Assembly: GCF_016464625.1 (NCBI RefSeq) | Contig: NZ_JAEAGO010000003.1 | Location: 558,001 to 622,000, forward strand | Length of the DNA: 64,000 bases | Direction of reading: 5' to 3' | Origin: Penaeicola halotolerans | GTDB lineage: Bacteria > Bacteroidota > Bacteroidia > Cytophagales > Cyclobacteriaceae | Shown: positions 9,508-19,292 of the stretch, in pieces | How the letters are laid out: the number at the start of each line of letters is the position of its first letter | Numbering within the stretch: position 1 is the stretch's first letter | Notes under the pieces: model-generated | What the model was told of the DNA's origin: nothing | Seen by the model: the letters and a program-made list of their open reading frames with translations, nothing else | Database searches by the model: none | Position numbers and translations under genes: made by a program

Positions 9508-10704
9508 TCATTGTGTTGGAAGCTGATAGTCTAAAGGCAGCATATCACCTATTTTTTCCCACCCCATATAGCCTTCAAAAAGTACATCAAATGGCTCTAC
9601 GATACCTCCAAGCGGATCTATCTCCACACGATCTTTTAACAAACTCATCACTGATGTTTGAAAAACAGGTATTCTATTCTGCATTCCTAAAAAGGCAGCC
9701 TCCTCCTTTTCACCAGCATACACTATTTGATGATATCCTTCAAAACGAAGGAAGTACTTCCCGTCTGGAGTTTTCTCTACTAATTCATCTACTGTGATAG
9801 GTCTTTTATCCAACGACTCGATGATTTTAGGGAGATTAGCTTTGGAGAGATAGTGCGTCATCAGTGAATCTCTGATACTAGGATCTCGCGTCTCCCGATA
9901 GCGCTTTCCTGCCATATCAAGTGTGTCTTGAGTTGGTCTATTAGGATTAGGATTTCGATACAGTCTTCTGACTGCAAACTTTTCTTCTTCCAAAAGCCCC
10001 TTTTGAAGAGAACGCATAAAATGCATCACTGAACCATTATATGCAATAATCCGCTGCCTCTCCGCTCTTCTTATTTGTCTGTTATTACCTCCAATTGACT
10101 TAAAGAAAGGATATCCTCCAAAGAAAACTGTTCCCTCTTTAGGATAATACTCAAAACGTACCAAGCTATAAGAGATCTCATAACCTAACCTTGGGTTAAG
10201 GATTTTTAACTGATCTCTAGCGCGAACAGTCAGTTTAGCTTGTTGCTCATCGTATATGATGATCAGCACCTCAGGATTGAGGATTTCACAAGCTTGTGCG
10301 TTCATAGAGCTTCCTAGAAAGAAAAGCTTGAAAGTCTCCAAGTTTTTATACCATACATCATCCCTTGTACCTGTGACTTCTACCTCACTCATCTCCACCT
10401 CAAGGGGAACTAACTGGATCAAAAATGAAGCAGGAATAGACTCTGTATCTATCTGGAAGCTTAAAGGCTCATATCCCATGAAACTTGTGATGATCTCATG
10501 CTGACCGCTTGGAATGCTGAGCGAAAAAGTACCATCCTCAGAAGTGACAGTACCTATAGTTGTATTGTTTAAAAACACTGACGCGAAAGCTAAGGGCTCA
10601 GCAGACTTAGCATCAACTACTTTACCCTTGAGTATAGTCTCTTGCGCTATTGAGCTATACGAAAAGCAAATAAATAGGAAGTGAAAAAGTAAAAGTCGCT
10701 TCAT
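9508..10704 (-). CDS. Secreted protein with CarboxypepD_reg-like domain
   Basis: A 398-residue protein. A signal peptide (about 1-20, ending before QETILKG) is followed by a carboxypeptidase-regulatory-like beta domain (about 22-105: LKGKVVDAKSAEPLAFASVFL, then ...GTVTSEDGTFSL), as at the N-terminus of TonB receptors. The remaining ~290 residues have no plug or barrel features that I recognise. It is probably periplasmic or bound to the outer membrane. I start at ATG 10704; the longer frame begins at a TTG. Confidence 0.72.
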   Translation of the reverse strand: MKRLLLFHFLFICFSYSSIAQETILKGKVVDAKSAEPLAFASVFLNNTTIGTVTSEDGTFSLSIPSGQHEIITSFMGYEPLSFQIDTESIPASFLIQLVPLEVEMSEVEVTGTRDDVWYKNLETFKLFFLGSSMNAQACEILNPEVLIIIYDEQQAKLTVRARDQLKILNPRLGYEISYSLVRFEYYPKEGTVFFGGYPFFKSIGGNNRQIRRAERQRIIAYNGSVMHFMRSLQKGLLEEEKFAVRRLYRNPNPNRPTQDTLDMAGKRYRETRDPSIRDSLMTHYLSKANLPKIIESLDKRPITVDELVEKTPDGKYFLRFEGYHQIVYAGEKEEAAFLGMQNRIPVFQTSVMSLLKDRVEIDPLGGIVEPFDVLFEGYMGWEKIGDMLPLDYQLPTQ

Positions 10705-10766
10705 GAAAAACAAGATTGTTTGATTGAATTACGAAAGCTATTCGCATTAGTTCAAAATGCACAAAA

Positions 10767-10796
10767 AAACCCTGACGCAGAAGCATCAGGGTTCAT
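10767..10796 (-). terminator. Terminator of icd
   Basis: An AACCCTGA/TCAGGGTT stem (8 bp, 10-base loop) is followed on the minus strand by seven T, just after the icd stop. Confidence 0.8.
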
Positions 10797-10815
10797 TATA
10801 TTCAGACTAAACTGA

Positions 10816-12042
10816 TTACATATTTTTGACGATCTCTTGACCAAACTCAGAACACTTAAGCAGTGTAGCTCCTGTCATCAAACGCTCAAAGTCATAAGTC
10901 ACTTTTTTAGCCTCGATTGATTTCTCTAGTCCTTTGACAATCAAATCAGCTGCTTCTTGCCAACCCATATACTCAAGCATCATCACACCAGACAGAATTA
11001 CAGAACCAGGGTTTACCTTATCCTGACCTGCATACTTAGGCGCAGTACCGTGAGTAGCTTCGAAGATAGCGTGACCGGAGATATAATTGATATTCGCACC
11101 TGGAGCAATACCGATACCACCTACGATAGCCGCTAGTGCATCAGACACATAGTCACCATTGAGATTGAGTGTAGCGATCACAGAGTACTCAGCTGGTCTC
11201 AGCAATATCTGTTGCAAGAAGGCATCAGCGATCACATCTTTGATGATGACCTTGTGTCCATCCTTCTCGATCACTTGCCATGGTCCTCCATCTAGATCTG
11301 TTGCTCCGTATGACTTTTTAGCCAATTCATAACCCCAGTCTCTGAAAGCACCTTCTGTGAACTTCATTATATTACCTTTGTGTACCAAAGTCACAGAGTC
11401 TTTCTTCTGAGCAAAGGCATAATCAATCGCTGCTTTTACTAGACGCTCAGTTCCCTCTTGAGATACTGGCTTGATGCCATATCCAGCAGTATTAGGGAAT
11501 CTTACTTTTTTAAATTTATCAGGGAAGTTAGTTTTTACCAACTCAGCAAACTTCTTATTCTCTTCCGTTCCTGCTTGAAACTCGATACCAGCATATATAT
11601 CCTCTGTATTTTCCCGGAAGATCACCATGTCGCAAAGTTCCGGCTGCTTCACAGGAGAAGGCACACCTGTAAACCATCTAACAGGACGGACACAAGCATA
11701 TAGATCTAACTCTTGACGAAGAGCTACATTGAGCGAACGGATACCTCCACCTACAGGAGTAGTCAATGGTCCTTTGATACCTACCAAATATTCTCTGAAT
11801 GCATCCAAAGTCTCAGCTGGCATCCAATTGCCTGTCTGGTTGAAGGCCTTCTCACCTGCCAATACTTCTTTCCACTGTATCTTACGCTTGCCTTTATAGG
11901 CTTTCTCTACAGCGGCATCTAGGACAAGCTTAGAAGCTGGCCAAATATCTATTCCAGTACCATCACCCTCGATAAATGGAATTACGGGCTGATCTGGCAC
12001 ATTTAATTTACCATTTTGAATGCTTATTTTTTGTTCGCTCAT
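10816..12042 (-). CDS. icd: NADP-dependent isocitrate dehydrogenase
   Basis: A 408-residue TCA-cycle enzyme that oxidises isocitrate to 2-oxoglutarate and CO2 with NADP+. It is the E. coli-type homodimeric form: the substrate loop [21 protein letters not shown] contains the phosphorylatable Ser and the substrate arginines, the metal-site aspartates are present, and [17 protein letters not shown] holds the Lys-Tyr pair that prefers NADP over NAD. The C-terminal YDFERLM...LKCSEFG block is very close to the enterobacterial enzyme. A terminator follows. No AceK kinase is nearby. Confidence 0.95.
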   Translation of the reverse strand: MSEQKISIQNGKLNVPDQPVIPFIEGDGTGIDIWPASKLVLDAAVEKAYKGKRKIQWKEVLAGEKAFNQTGNWMPAETLDAFREYLVGIKGPLTTPVGGGIRSLNVALRQELDLYACVRPVRWFTGVPSPVKQPELCDMVIFRENTEDIYAGIEFQAGTEENKKFAELVKTNFPDKFKKVRFPNTAGYGIKPVSQEGTERLVKAAIDYAFAQKKDSVTLVHKGNIMKFTEGAFRDWGYELAKKSYGATDLDGGPWQVIEKDGHKVIIKDVIADAFLQQILLRPAEYSVIATLNLNGDYVSDALAAIVGGIGIAPGANINYISGHAIFEATHGTAPKYAGQDKVNPGSVILSGVMMLEYMGWQEAADLIVKGLEKSIEAKKVTYDFERLMTGATLLKCSEFGQEIVKNM

Positions 12043-12221
12043 GCTATCTATTGATTTATAAATCTGTAAAATATATGACTTTTTTCGGCCACGAAGATAA
12101 TGATTTCCCTTTACAACTCCTTTTTCAGTATAAAAAAGAGCAGGACAGTAACAAGGAATTCACCTATGGCCTTGTTCAAAACTATAAAATGCTTCAGATG
12201 ATTTCAGAAATGCATAAAAAA

Positions 12222-12237
12222 GACTGCCGAAACAGTC
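12222..12237 (-). terminator. Terminator of panB
   Basis: A short GACTG/CAGTC stem with a 6-base loop is followed on the minus strand by six T, 7 bases after the panB stop. Confidence 0.55.
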
Positions 12238-12243
12238 CATTTT

Positions 12244-13065
12244 TTAGTAGCTCTCTTTACTATTGGGAAAATCTTTGGCTTTCACATCATGAACGTAGCG
12301 CCCTACTGCATCTAAGATAGTAGTCCTCAAATCAGCATATTGTCGTAAAAATCTCGGCTTGAACTCATGCGTGATACCCAGCATATCATGCATCACGAGA
12401 ACTTGTCCATCTACATCTTGCCCTGCCCCTATTCCAATGACTGGGATATTAACTGTTTCAGCTACCTTCTTAGCTAGTTTGGCAGGAATCTTTTCCAATA
12501 CAATGGCAAAACACCCACAAGACTCCAGCAAAATCGCATCTTCAATGAGTTTTTCTGCTTCAGCATCTTCTTTGGCCCTGACAGTATAGGTGCCAAACTT
12601 ATAAATAGACTGTGGCGTAAGCCCCAAGTGACCCATCACAGGCACTCCTGCACTGAGGATTCTAAGCACTGACTCTTTAATCTCAGCGCCTCCCTCTACC
12701 TTGACAGCATGTGCTCCTGACTCCTTCATGATCCTAATTGCAGATCTGAGCGCCTCTGAGCTATTGCCTTGATAGGATCCAAATGGAATATCTACTACCA
12801 CTAGTGCACGATTAACAGCGCGCACTACGGAGCTAGCATGATAGATCATCTGATCTAATGTGATCGGTAGTGTGGTCTCATGACCCGCCATGACATTGGA
12901 GGCTGAATCCCCTACCAAGATGATATCAACACCAGCTGCATCTATGATCCCCGCCATCGAAAAGTCATAGGCTGTCAACATAGAGATTTTCTCCCCACGA
13001 TTTTTCAACTCTTGTAGTTGATGGGTGGTGACGCGCTTAAGATCAGATGATTTATGAATGGACAT
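12244..13065 (-). CDS. panB: 3-methyl-2-oxobutanoate hydroxymethyltransferase
   Basis: A 273-residue (beta-alpha)8 enzyme that makes ketopantoate from 2-ketoisovalerate and methylene-tetrahydrofolate, the first step of pantothenate/CoA synthesis. The markers are [31 protein letters not shown] (metal-binding Asp, about 52), [17 protein letters not shown] and the IGIGAG block. The length matches the family. It follows a phosphoribosyltransferase gene by 11 bases in the same direction. Confidence 0.95.
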   Translation of the reverse strand: MSIHKSSDLKRVTTHQLQELKNRGEKISMLTAYDFSMAGIIDAAGVDIILVGDSASNVMAGHETTLPITLDQMIYHASSVVRAVNRALVVVDIPFGSYQGNSSEALRSAIRIMKESGAHAVKVEGGAEIKESVLRILSAGVPVMGHLGLTPQSIYKFGTYTVRAKEDAEAEKLIEDAILLESCGCFAIVLEKIPAKLAKKVAETVNIPVIGIGAGQDVDGQVLVMHDMLGITHEFKPRFLRQYADLRTTILDAVGRYVHDVKAKDFPNSKESY

Positions 13066-13076
13066 GTTTTGTGTAT

Positions 13077-13580
13077 TTAGTGTAAATAGGCGACAAACTC
13101 ATCACCTGTCAAATCTACTTCTATGTGATCACTTAGTGTCGTAGCCAACTCATAGCCTGTATAGTCTGCTTCTACTGGAAACTGCTTGTGACTGCGATTG
13201 ACCAAGACAGCTGTTTCCAATTTGGATACTCCTGCTTGCATAAAAGGAAAAAGTGCAAAGAGTAATGTTTTTCCCGTGTTGAGCACATCATCAACCACGA
13301 TGACAGCCTTGCCTTCTAGCGCTACCTTAGGATCTAGTGACACTTCTGGCTGTGTCACGGCTTGCTTATCTAGCTTGAGTTTGATCAGTTCTACTTGGAG
13401 AGGAGAGATAATTCTTAGCTGTGCTTGAAGCATCTCTGCGAGTCGGTACCCCATCTTGTCAATGCCTGCCAGCCAAATAGTACCCTCAGTAGCATTGTGC
13501 TCATAGATCTCATAGGCCATCCGAGTGACTTTTCGACTGATCTGCCTTTGATCTAGTATGCGTGTTTTATTAGACTGCAT
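13077..13580 (-). CDS. Phosphoribosyltransferase, PyrR-like
   Basis: A 167-residue type I phosphoribosyltransferase. The PRPP-binding motif [13 protein letters not shown] (about 93-105) is complete, and the [16 protein letters not shown] block (about 37-52) matches PyrR/uracil-type enzymes. PyrR regulates or salvages pyrimidines, but no pyr genes adjoin; the partner is panB, 11 bases downstream. The base specificity (uracil, xanthine or hypoxanthine) cannot be fixed from sequence alone. Confidence 0.8.
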   Translation of the reverse strand: MQSNKTRILDQRQISRKVTRMAYEIYEHNATEGTIWLAGIDKMGYRLAEMLQAQLRIISPLQVELIKLKLDKQAVTQPEVSLDPKVALEGKAVIVVDDVLNTGKTLLFALFPFMQAGVSKLETAVLVNRSHKQFPVEADYTGYELATTLSDHIEVDLTGDEFVAYLH

Positions 13581-13674
13581 AGGTTTTAATTAATCACTTG
13601 AAATTACGCTATATCCTGCCACTCTCAAAAAATAATCAGGCTAAATGCGGAATTAAATCCCTAGAAACAAAAAA

Positions 13675-13695
13675 ATCCTGCTTTACAGGCAGGAT
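13675..13695 (-). terminator. Terminator of the Lrp-type regulator gene
   Basis: An ATCCTGC/GCAGGAT stem (7 bp, 7-base loop) is followed by a T-run on the minus strand, 24 bases after the stop codon. Confidence 0.75.
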
Positions 13696-13718
13696 CTTCA
13701 ACTCTTTTGAGGGATTGA

Positions 13719-14198
13719 TTACATAGGAATCGGCATCACTTTGCTATCCTTAAAGGTAGAAAGGATCACCATAGACTGCATGCTATCCACTTCTTTGATC
13801 TCACTCACGCGCTCAAGCATCAACTTCTGATAAGCTGAGATATCTTTAGCGATGATCTTAAGGATAAAATCACCTGTACCTGTGATGTGATGACACTCAA
13901 TGATCTCATTGATATTCTCGATCTCTTTGATGAATGCATCAATGTTCGTTTTGTTGTGCCCGATGAGTGTTACCAAAACGAATGTACTTACGCCCAATCC
14001 GATTTTTTCAGTATCTAATTTGGCATGGTAGCTTTTGATAATTCCAGCATTTTCAAGCTTTTTTACACGCTCCAAAGTAGGCGCTGGAGAGAGTCCAATG
14101 TCTTTAGAAAGTTGTGCATTAGTAATCTTAGCATTGGCTTGTAAAATATCTAATATTTTACGGTCTATCTTGTCTAGTTTCACGTTTAAGTTGCTCAT
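13719..14198 (-). CDS. Lrp/AsnC family transcriptional regulator
   Basis: A 159-residue regulator. The N-terminal winged helix (about 8-60) reads LDKIDRKILDILQANAKITNAQLSKDIGLSPAPTLERVKKLENAGII in family style, and the C-terminal RAM ligand domain (about 72-145) contains the HHITGTGDFILKI signature. It probably senses an amino acid; the target genes are unknown. The gene stands alone, with its own promoter and terminator. Confidence 0.92.
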   Translation of the reverse strand: MSNLNVKLDKIDRKILDILQANAKITNAQLSKDIGLSPAPTLERVKKLENAGIIKSYHAKLDTEKIGLGVSTFVLVTLIGHNKTNIDAFIKEIENINEIIECHHITGTGDFILKIIAKDISAYQKLMLERVSEIKEVDSMQSMVILSTFKDSKVMPIPM

Positions 14199-14233
14199 AA
14201 TTTAAAAAGATATGTGCGGAATATTATTTTGGA

Positions 14234-14264
14234 CAAAGTTAAATCATTTAGCGTTTATTTCAAA
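14234..14264 (-). promoter_or_regulatory. Promoter of the Lrp-type gene (Bacteroidetes type)
   Basis: On the minus strand a TTTG at -33 and TAACTTTG at -7 are separated by 19 bases, matching the Bacteroidetes consensus TTTG/TAnnTTTG. It lies about 36 bases before the ATG. Confidence 0.7.
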
Positions 14265-14337
14265 CATTACTGCAAAAATAACGCATCTTTAAAATATGTA
14301 TTGTATGAGCGGTTTATATTTCATACCAAAGCCACAA

Positions 14338-15534
14338 TTATAGCTTGTTCTTTTTGATGAAATTCCTAGCCTCCTCATGTGCTGGATGCTTGCGTTTCGC
14401 ATATTTCTTGATCGTATTGAAATATTGCTTCGCTTCCCGTTTATTATTTTCTTTCAGGGCTATTTTACCCAAACCTAGCAAAGAATATAAGTAATATCCT
14501 GATTCTTCTGCTTCTATCTCTTCTCCGAATGAAACTGCTCGCTTGTAGTACTGCTTGGCCTCTGAGATCTCTCCCATTCGCTCATGATACTGCCCCGCAA
14601 AGAAGGCGGCATATCGACCAGAAGTAGCTTCATAGCCAACGTAGCTACTATCGATTTTGTTTAAGATTTCAATAGATTCTTTTGCAGCAGCACTTGTGAA
14701 ACCACTCGCATAGAGCGTCCTGGCATAGTATCTATGGAAGTATGGATTGTTGGGAAAATTATTATGCAAACTCTCCGTGATCCTCAATGCCTCAGCTGTA
14801 TGACCGGGGCCATTTTCAAGCGAAAGGATACGCATCAAAAAGTATTGCGCTTCGATTCTCGCATAAAAAGCATTGTTAGCCACTTCTCTGAGTTGTTTGA
14901 GGCCTAGTGCCTTGTCTCCATCTGGAAAAAGTGCCAATACAGGCCTCAGCAGCGTGTAATTCTCTTTGATCCATACAGAGAAATAATTGAAAAGTGCATC
15001 TCCGAGCAGAAGCTCTGGACTCAAATCTTCCTCTCCTTTACTCAACTCTAAATATTTAAGCGCATTTCTCCCAGCAAATGTAGCAGCTGTCCAATTTTTA
15101 CGCTCCGCATTCAGTCTACCTTTAAATCCATAGGCGCCCGCTAAGAAAAATGAAGCTTCTCTATTAGTAGGATCTTCATCTAATAGGTCTTTAGCTTTGT
15201 CTATCGTACGATCCATATAATCAAAGAAAGCTTTATCATAGCGCTTCTCCTCTATGTTAGGCACTATCCTCCACCACTGACTCAGTCCTAGTAAAAACTC
15301 TGGCAATGGATGATCCGGATATCGGTACTTCATGTAGGTAAACTCTCGCTCAGCTGCTTGAAAATTGAAATTATATAGGTGGTTAACAGCATCAGTGATC
15401 TCAAACTGCAAACGCCTGTTCATGAGCAGATAGGGTGAAATGCTATCTACCTCAGTGGGTCTATTTTGCGCCTGTAGTGGGATGATAAAGGAAAAGCCTA
15501 AAAGTATAGAAAGCAGCAGCTTTGGTAATGACAT
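14338..15534 (-). CDS. Secreted TPR-repeat protein
   Basis: A 398-residue protein with an N-terminal signal peptide (about 1-22, ending LQAQ) followed by alpha-helical repeats of TPR/Sel1 type throughout. The clearest are near the C-terminus: YHERMGEISEAKQYYKRAVSF and GKIALKENNKREAKQYFNTI. Such proteins act as periplasmic or outer-membrane scaffolds; the partner is unknown. I start at ATG 15534, since the longer frame begins with TTG 36 bases upstream. It is divergent to the membrane-protein gene at 15607. Confidence 0.7.
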   Translation of the reverse strand: MSLPKLLLSILLGFSFIIPLQAQNRPTEVDSISPYLLMNRRLQFEITDAVNHLYNFNFQAAEREFTYMKYRYPDHPLPEFLLGLSQWWRIVPNIEEKRYDKAFFDYMDRTIDKAKDLLDEDPTNREASFFLAGAYGFKGRLNAERKNWTAATFAGRNALKYLELSKGEEDLSPELLLGDALFNYFSVWIKENYTLLRPVLALFPDGDKALGLKQLREVANNAFYARIEAQYFLMRILSLENGPGHTAEALRITESLHNNFPNNPYFHRYYARTLYASGFTSAAAKESIEILNKIDSSYVGYEATSGRYAAFFAGQYHERMGEISEAKQYYKRAVSFGEEIEAEESGYYLYSLLGLGKIALKENNKREAKQYFNTIKKYAKRKHPAHEEARNFIKKNKL

Positions 15535-15606
15535 AAATCTTAATTTTAGAAACGGCCTGTTGGAATCCAATAATTTATTGGCAAATTTAGTTCCAAAATT
15601 AGCCTC

Positions 15607-16254
15607 ATGCAGGACAACGAAGCAAAATTACAAAACCATATCCGACAATACTTGGATTTCGACAAGCGATTGTTCTTTATCTTCTTTTGCCTTATCAGTT
15701 TCTTGCTGCTTTTTATGAAAAAAACACTTGTGGAAAGTGAAATCGCAGCCTTCGAAATGTTGGAAATGCGCGGTGAGATGGGGCTTTTCAAACTGCTCAA
15801 TGCCTTAGAGTATCTTAGCATTCCATTAGTCTATCTGTGGAAATTTACCATTCTAGCTTTTATCATCTGGGTAGGCAGCTTTATGTTTGGCTACAAAGTG
15901 ACTTACACCAAATGTTGGCAGATCGTCATGATCGCAGAGTCTGTGTTTTTCATCCCTGAGTTACTTACGACACTTTATTATATCCTGATTCCTAGCGATC
16001 CGAGCTACTGGGACATTAAGGCTTTCTATCCACTATCACTGATGAATCTCGTCAATTACGAACTTGTGGATCCCCGCTATCACTATGTACTCAAGCGACT
16101 CAATGTCTTTGAAATAGTCTACTGGTTTGCTTTGATCTATGGACTCCACTGGACAGCAAAAAAGCGGCTTGACACCGCTTATGCTATCGTATTTTCTTCC
16201 TACGTATTAGTCTTTTTCCTTTGGCTGGCATTTTATGCCATCGTGTACAAGTGA
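15607..16254 (+). CDS. Conserved integral membrane protein of unknown function
   Basis: A 215-residue protein with five likely membrane helices (about 22-38, 72-92, 104-126, 167-184 and 192-213). The topology and hydrophobic pattern resemble Yip1/DUF1282-like proteins, but I see no diagnostic motif. The start at ATG 15607 lies 72 bases from the divergent TPR gene. The stop abuts the rlmB stop exactly (16254/16255, sharing a TGATCA hexamer). Confidence 0.65.
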   Translation: MQDNEAKLQNHIRQYLDFDKRLFFIFFCLISFLLLFMKKTLVESEIAAFEMLEMRGEMGLFKLLNALEYLSIPLVYLWKFTILAFIIWVGSFMFGYKVTYTKCWQIVMIAESVFFIPELLTTLYYILIPSDPSYWDIKAFYPLSLMNLVNYELVDPRYHYVLKRLNVFEIVYWFALIYGLHWTAKKRLDTAYAIVFSSYVLVFFLWLAFYAIVYK

Positions 16255-17031
16255 TCAGACAAATCGCTGCCTAACAGCTTCATAGACGATCACCGCTGCA
16301 GAAACTGACACATTGAGTGAAGCAATCTTGCCTTGGAGTGGGATCCTCACACGAAGATCAGACATGCTCAGCAAGTCTGGAGATATACCATCTTCCTCAG
16401 AACCCATGATGATCGCGAGCGGGCCAGTCAGATCAGCAAAGTACATATCCTTGTCCGATTTCTCTGTACAGGCTACCGTCCTGATTCCATTGTTTTGCAG
16501 GTAGCTCACCGTCTGCGCTAGGGTTTTCACACGGCAGATTGGTAAGTGATTTAGTGCGCCAGCAGAAGTCTTCACCGCATCAGAATTGATCTGAGCGGAA
16601 CCCTTCTCAGGAATGATGATCGCATCAGCACCAGCACACTCGGCTGTTCTGACGATCGCTCCGAAGTTGCGTACATCTGTGACACGGTCTAAGATCAACA
16701 AAAGTGGATCTTTGCCTCGCTGATAGCAGTCTTGAATGACATTGTCTAGCGATGCATAATTGATCGCAGACATGTACGCAATCACTCCTTGATGATTCTT
16801 TTTGGTAACCTTATTGAGTTTCTCCGCAGGGACCTTGACGACCAATATACGCTTTGACTTAGCAGCTACTTGCACCTCTTTGATGAGATCATTTTGCAAA
16901 TCCTTTTGAATCAAAATCTTATCTATCTCTTGATCTGCTACTATCGCTTCGATGATCGCTCTAGAGCCAAAAATAAAGTCTTTTTGTCCGTCTTTTTTAT
17001 CTATTAAAAATCCTGTCTGCCGCTTCTCCAT
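16255..17031 (-). CDS. rlmB: 23S rRNA (guanosine-2'-O-)-methyltransferase RlmB / TrmH family
   Basis: A 258-residue SpoU-class (trefoil-knot) 2'-O-methyltransferase. An N-terminal L30e-like substrate domain (about 12-90) precedes the knot domain, whose three motifs are all visible: RNFGAIVRTAECAGAD, IMGSEEDGIS and IPLQGKIASLNVSVSAAV. The family modifies G2251 of 23S rRNA (E. coli numbering) or a similar site. It overlaps the end of the upstream GWxTD gene by 28 bases when ATG 17031 is used; a longer GTG start would add 7 residues. Confidence 0.88.
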   Translation of the reverse strand: MEKRQTGFLIDKKDGQKDFIFGSRAIIEAIVADQEIDKILIQKDLQNDLIKEVQVAAKSKRILVVKVPAEKLNKVTKKNHQGVIAYMSAINYASLDNVIQDCYQRGKDPLLLILDRVTDVRNFGAIVRTAECAGADAIIIPEKGSAQINSDAVKTSAGALNHLPICRVKTLAQTVSYLQNNGIRTVACTEKSDKDMYFADLTGPLAIIMGSEEDGISPDLLSMSDLRVRIPLQGKIASLNVSVSAAVIVYEAVRQRFV

Positions 17032-18269
17032 AAGGTGATTTTTCTGTACCAAAACTGCTCGTATTCCTTTTTTCGCTCTAATACGAAGTAGTTTGGTGTA
17101 AATATGTTGTTAATGCGCACAAAGGTAAAGCTAATTTTTGGATTTGAACCGCTCTCTAGATAATTCCAAATCTCTTTGTCTGCTTCATAAAACACTTCAT
17201 CAGGTGGACCCATGATGATATAGACCATTCCCATGTCTGTTTTCCAACCTTCTTTGAAGTGCGTAAAATACTGATTAGCGAGTAGGACATTACCAAAAAA
17301 ATCATTAATGATCTGTTTGGCAAGTTCTTGCGATTTAGCCACCGTGAGCCAATATTCATCTAGTGCTTGCTTGGGATTTGGGGCATTACTCAGCTTATTG
17401 TACTCAGGCCTCGTGCTCATGTAAATCAGCGGACCAATCATGTCAGACCAATCAGTCAAGCCTGGAAAGGCAGCATCTCCGACTCTTACCGACACTCCTT
17501 CGGTAGCTAAGGTATCCGTCTGAAAAAAGTACATTCCTTTTTCCACTGGTACAAAACTCGTGTTAGCCAGATGCATCTTAGCAGGCAAGGCACTGAGTTC
17601 TTTGCTTACTTGTGTCTGCCTCAGAGCCATAGGTGGATCTGCAGGCGTGAAATCATCAGGATAATAATAGTAATAAAGTGTGTCAAGCGAGGATTTCACT
17701 ATGATTTCTTCTCCAGAAGCCACATATTCGTTCATCAAGGGCTTCTTTTCTGTTGCAAAAAACTGAATATCTGCACTCGATACGATAGGTTGAAAAAGAT
17801 TAGCCACACTGATCGGCTTATCCAAACTGATGATTTTTTCTACTGCCAAGGAGTCGTCTAAAGAGATCTCTCTGATATCTCGAGAGTTTCCCGTGTGTTC
17901 ATCTACCATCAATCTCAACACACTATAATCAGTAGGCTTTTCTATGATAATTTTAGCCCATAGGTCATTTCTAAAGCTCAATACGGAGTCAAAATCAATC
18001 ATTCTCATCTCCCAATAGTCTTCAATATCCGAGCTGTCTTTCATCGGGATATAGCTGAAATCGAAATCTTCAGGAGTCATTCTAGGATCCGCTATTCTGA
18101 AATTGATCCACCAGAGGTAGGCTGAGTCCGTTTCATAGATTTTAGACTTGACTTTGACAGGAGAGAAGGCATTGTACTTAGCAGATATGTCATTGGGACT
18201 CAATTGCTGCGCTAACAAAGGAGAAAGGCATATAAAAGAACAGAAAAGTAGTAAGAGGGACTTTTTCAT
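17004..18269 (-). CDS. GWxTD domain-containing secreted protein
   Basis: A 421-residue protein with an N-terminal signal peptide (about 1-21, ending LLAQ). The C-terminal GWxTD domain (about 330-420) includes EGWKTDMGMVYIIMGPPDEV and the following IWNYL. The family is widespread in Bacteroidota and Chlorobi and has no assigned function. The stop lies inside the 5' end of rlmB, so both are likely on one transcript. I use ATG 18269, where the signal peptide begins. Confidence 0.85.
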   Translation of the reverse strand: MKKSLLLLFCSFICLSPLLAQQLSPNDISAKYNAFSPVKVKSKIYETDSAYLWWINFRIADPRMTPEDFDFSYIPMKDSSDIEDYWEMRMIDFDSVLSFRNDLWAKIIIEKPTDYSVLRLMVDEHTGNSRDIREISLDDSLAVEKIISLDKPISVANLFQPIVSSADIQFFATEKKPLMNEYVASGEEIIVKSSLDTLYYYYYPDDFTPADPPMALRQTQVSKELSALPAKMHLANTSFVPVEKGMYFFQTDTLATEGVSVRVGDAAFPGLTDWSDMIGPLIYMSTRPEYNKLSNAPNPKQALDEYWLTVAKSQELAKQIINDFFGNVLLANQYFTHFKEGWKTDMGMVYIIMGPPDEVFYEADKEIWNYLESGSNPKISFTFVRINNIFTPNYFVLERKKEYEQFWYRKITLWRSGRQDF

Positions 18270-18305
18270 GACATTTATCTTGCTATGATTCAAATGTGCA
18301 GCTAT

Positions 18306-18340
18306 CAAAGCTACCCTAAAATATACTGCGAAATGCCAAA
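18306..18340 (-). promoter_or_regulatory. Promoter of the GWxTD-rlmB unit
   Basis: On the minus strand a TTTG is followed after 23 bases by TAGCTTTG, which fits the Bacteroidetes consensus. It lies about 37 bases before the GWxTD ATG. Confidence 0.55.
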
Positions 18341-18387
18341 GAATGTTAATAATACAAGGGAAATAATTCCTAAATGATTATTTCTCC

Positions 18388-18395
18388 TAATTTTG
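18388..18395 (+). promoter_or_regulatory. -7 promoter element of the methyltransferase gene
   Basis: TAATTTTG matches TAnnTTTG and ends 19 bases before the ATG. No clear -33 TTTG is seen at the usual spacing. Confidence 0.4.
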
Positions 18396-18414
18396 CGACA
18401 AATCAAAAATTGAC

Positions 18415-19191
18415 ATGGCTACCTTCACTACAGAAATCGCTTCTGATCAAATCATCTCAGATAATCCCATTCACCAAAGACTACTCAAAGCCTATTTTGC
18501 CGCACTCCCTTATGTACAGGGCAATATCTTAGAAGTAGGCTGTGGAGAGGGTCGTGGTGTAGAGCTGCTACTAGAGAAGGCTGATCAACTCACTGGCATA
18601 GACAAAATCCAAGAAGTGATCGATCGACTAACTGTCAAATATCCTCAAGGAACATTTAAGCAGTCTTTTATCCCTCCTTTCGGTGGTTTAGCGAGTGATA
18701 CTTATGACGTAGTGGTGAGTTTCCAAGTCATCGAACATATCCAAAACGACCGCTTCTTTTTAGAAGAAATCTATCGCGTACTCAAGCCAGGAGGCACAGC
18801 ACTCATCTCTACTCCCAATATCCTACAGTCTCTCAGCAGAAATCCTTGGCATATCAGAGAATATAGAGCGGAGGAGCTTCAAGCACTTTGTGAGAGCATT
18901 TTCGATGAAGTAGAAGCAAAGGGCATCACGGGCAATGAAAAAGTCTGGCAATATCATGAAGAAAATCGTGCTTCTGTGAAGAAATTCACGAGGTTTGACA
19001 TCCTCAATTTACAGTATAGATTGCCTGCTTGGATGCTCAGAATCCCTTACGACCTACTCAATCGCATGAATAGAAACGCCCTACAAAAAGGGAATGGCCA
19101 ACTCGTGAGTGATATCACCCATGAGGACTTTCTCGTAACAGACAGCCCAGAAAAAGCGCTTGATTTGTTTTATATTTTGCACAAGAAATAA
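18415..19191 (+). CDS. Class I SAM-dependent methyltransferase
   Basis: A 258-residue methyltransferase of the Methyltransf_11/UbiE-like fold. Motif I ILEVGCGEGRG is at about 39-49, the acidic LTGIDKIQEVI loop follows, the VVSFQVIEHI motif is near 101, and VLKPGGTALISTPN near 121. The substrate is not evident from sequence. The C-terminal ~90 residues carry no transmembrane segment. It stands alone with its own terminator. Confidence 0.85.
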   Translation: MATFTTEIASDQIISDNPIHQRLLKAYFAALPYVQGNILEVGCGEGRGVELLLEKADQLTGIDKIQEVIDRLTVKYPQGTFKQSFIPPFGGLASDTYDVVVSFQVIEHIQNDRFFLEEIYRVLKPGGTALISTPNILQSLSRNPWHIREYRAEELQALCESIFDEVEAKGITGNEKVWQYHEENRASVKKFTRFDILNLQYRLPAWMLRIPYDLLNRMNRNALQKGNGQLVSDITHEDFLVTDSPEKALDLFYILHKK

Positions 19192-19260
19192 CAAAGATCG
19201 AGTTCTTCGTCTATGACATGGCTCATATCTTATCCGAGATTAAAAAATAAACACGTAAAA

Positions 19261-19286
19261 AAGGGTCTGGATTAAATCCAGACCCT
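19261..19286. terminator. Bidirectional terminator between the methyltransferase and DUF2723 genes
   Basis: A 10-bp perfect stem (aagggtctgg/ccagaccctt) with a 6-base loop is flanked by A-runs on the left and T-runs on the right, so it serves both convergent genes. Confidence 0.85.
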
Positions 19287-19292
19287 TTTTTA

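Noticed and set aside
11976-12320. Possible gene between icd and panB on the plus strand
   Set aside because: It spans the icd start, a short spacer and the panB 3' end; no family match and it covers a panB terminator.
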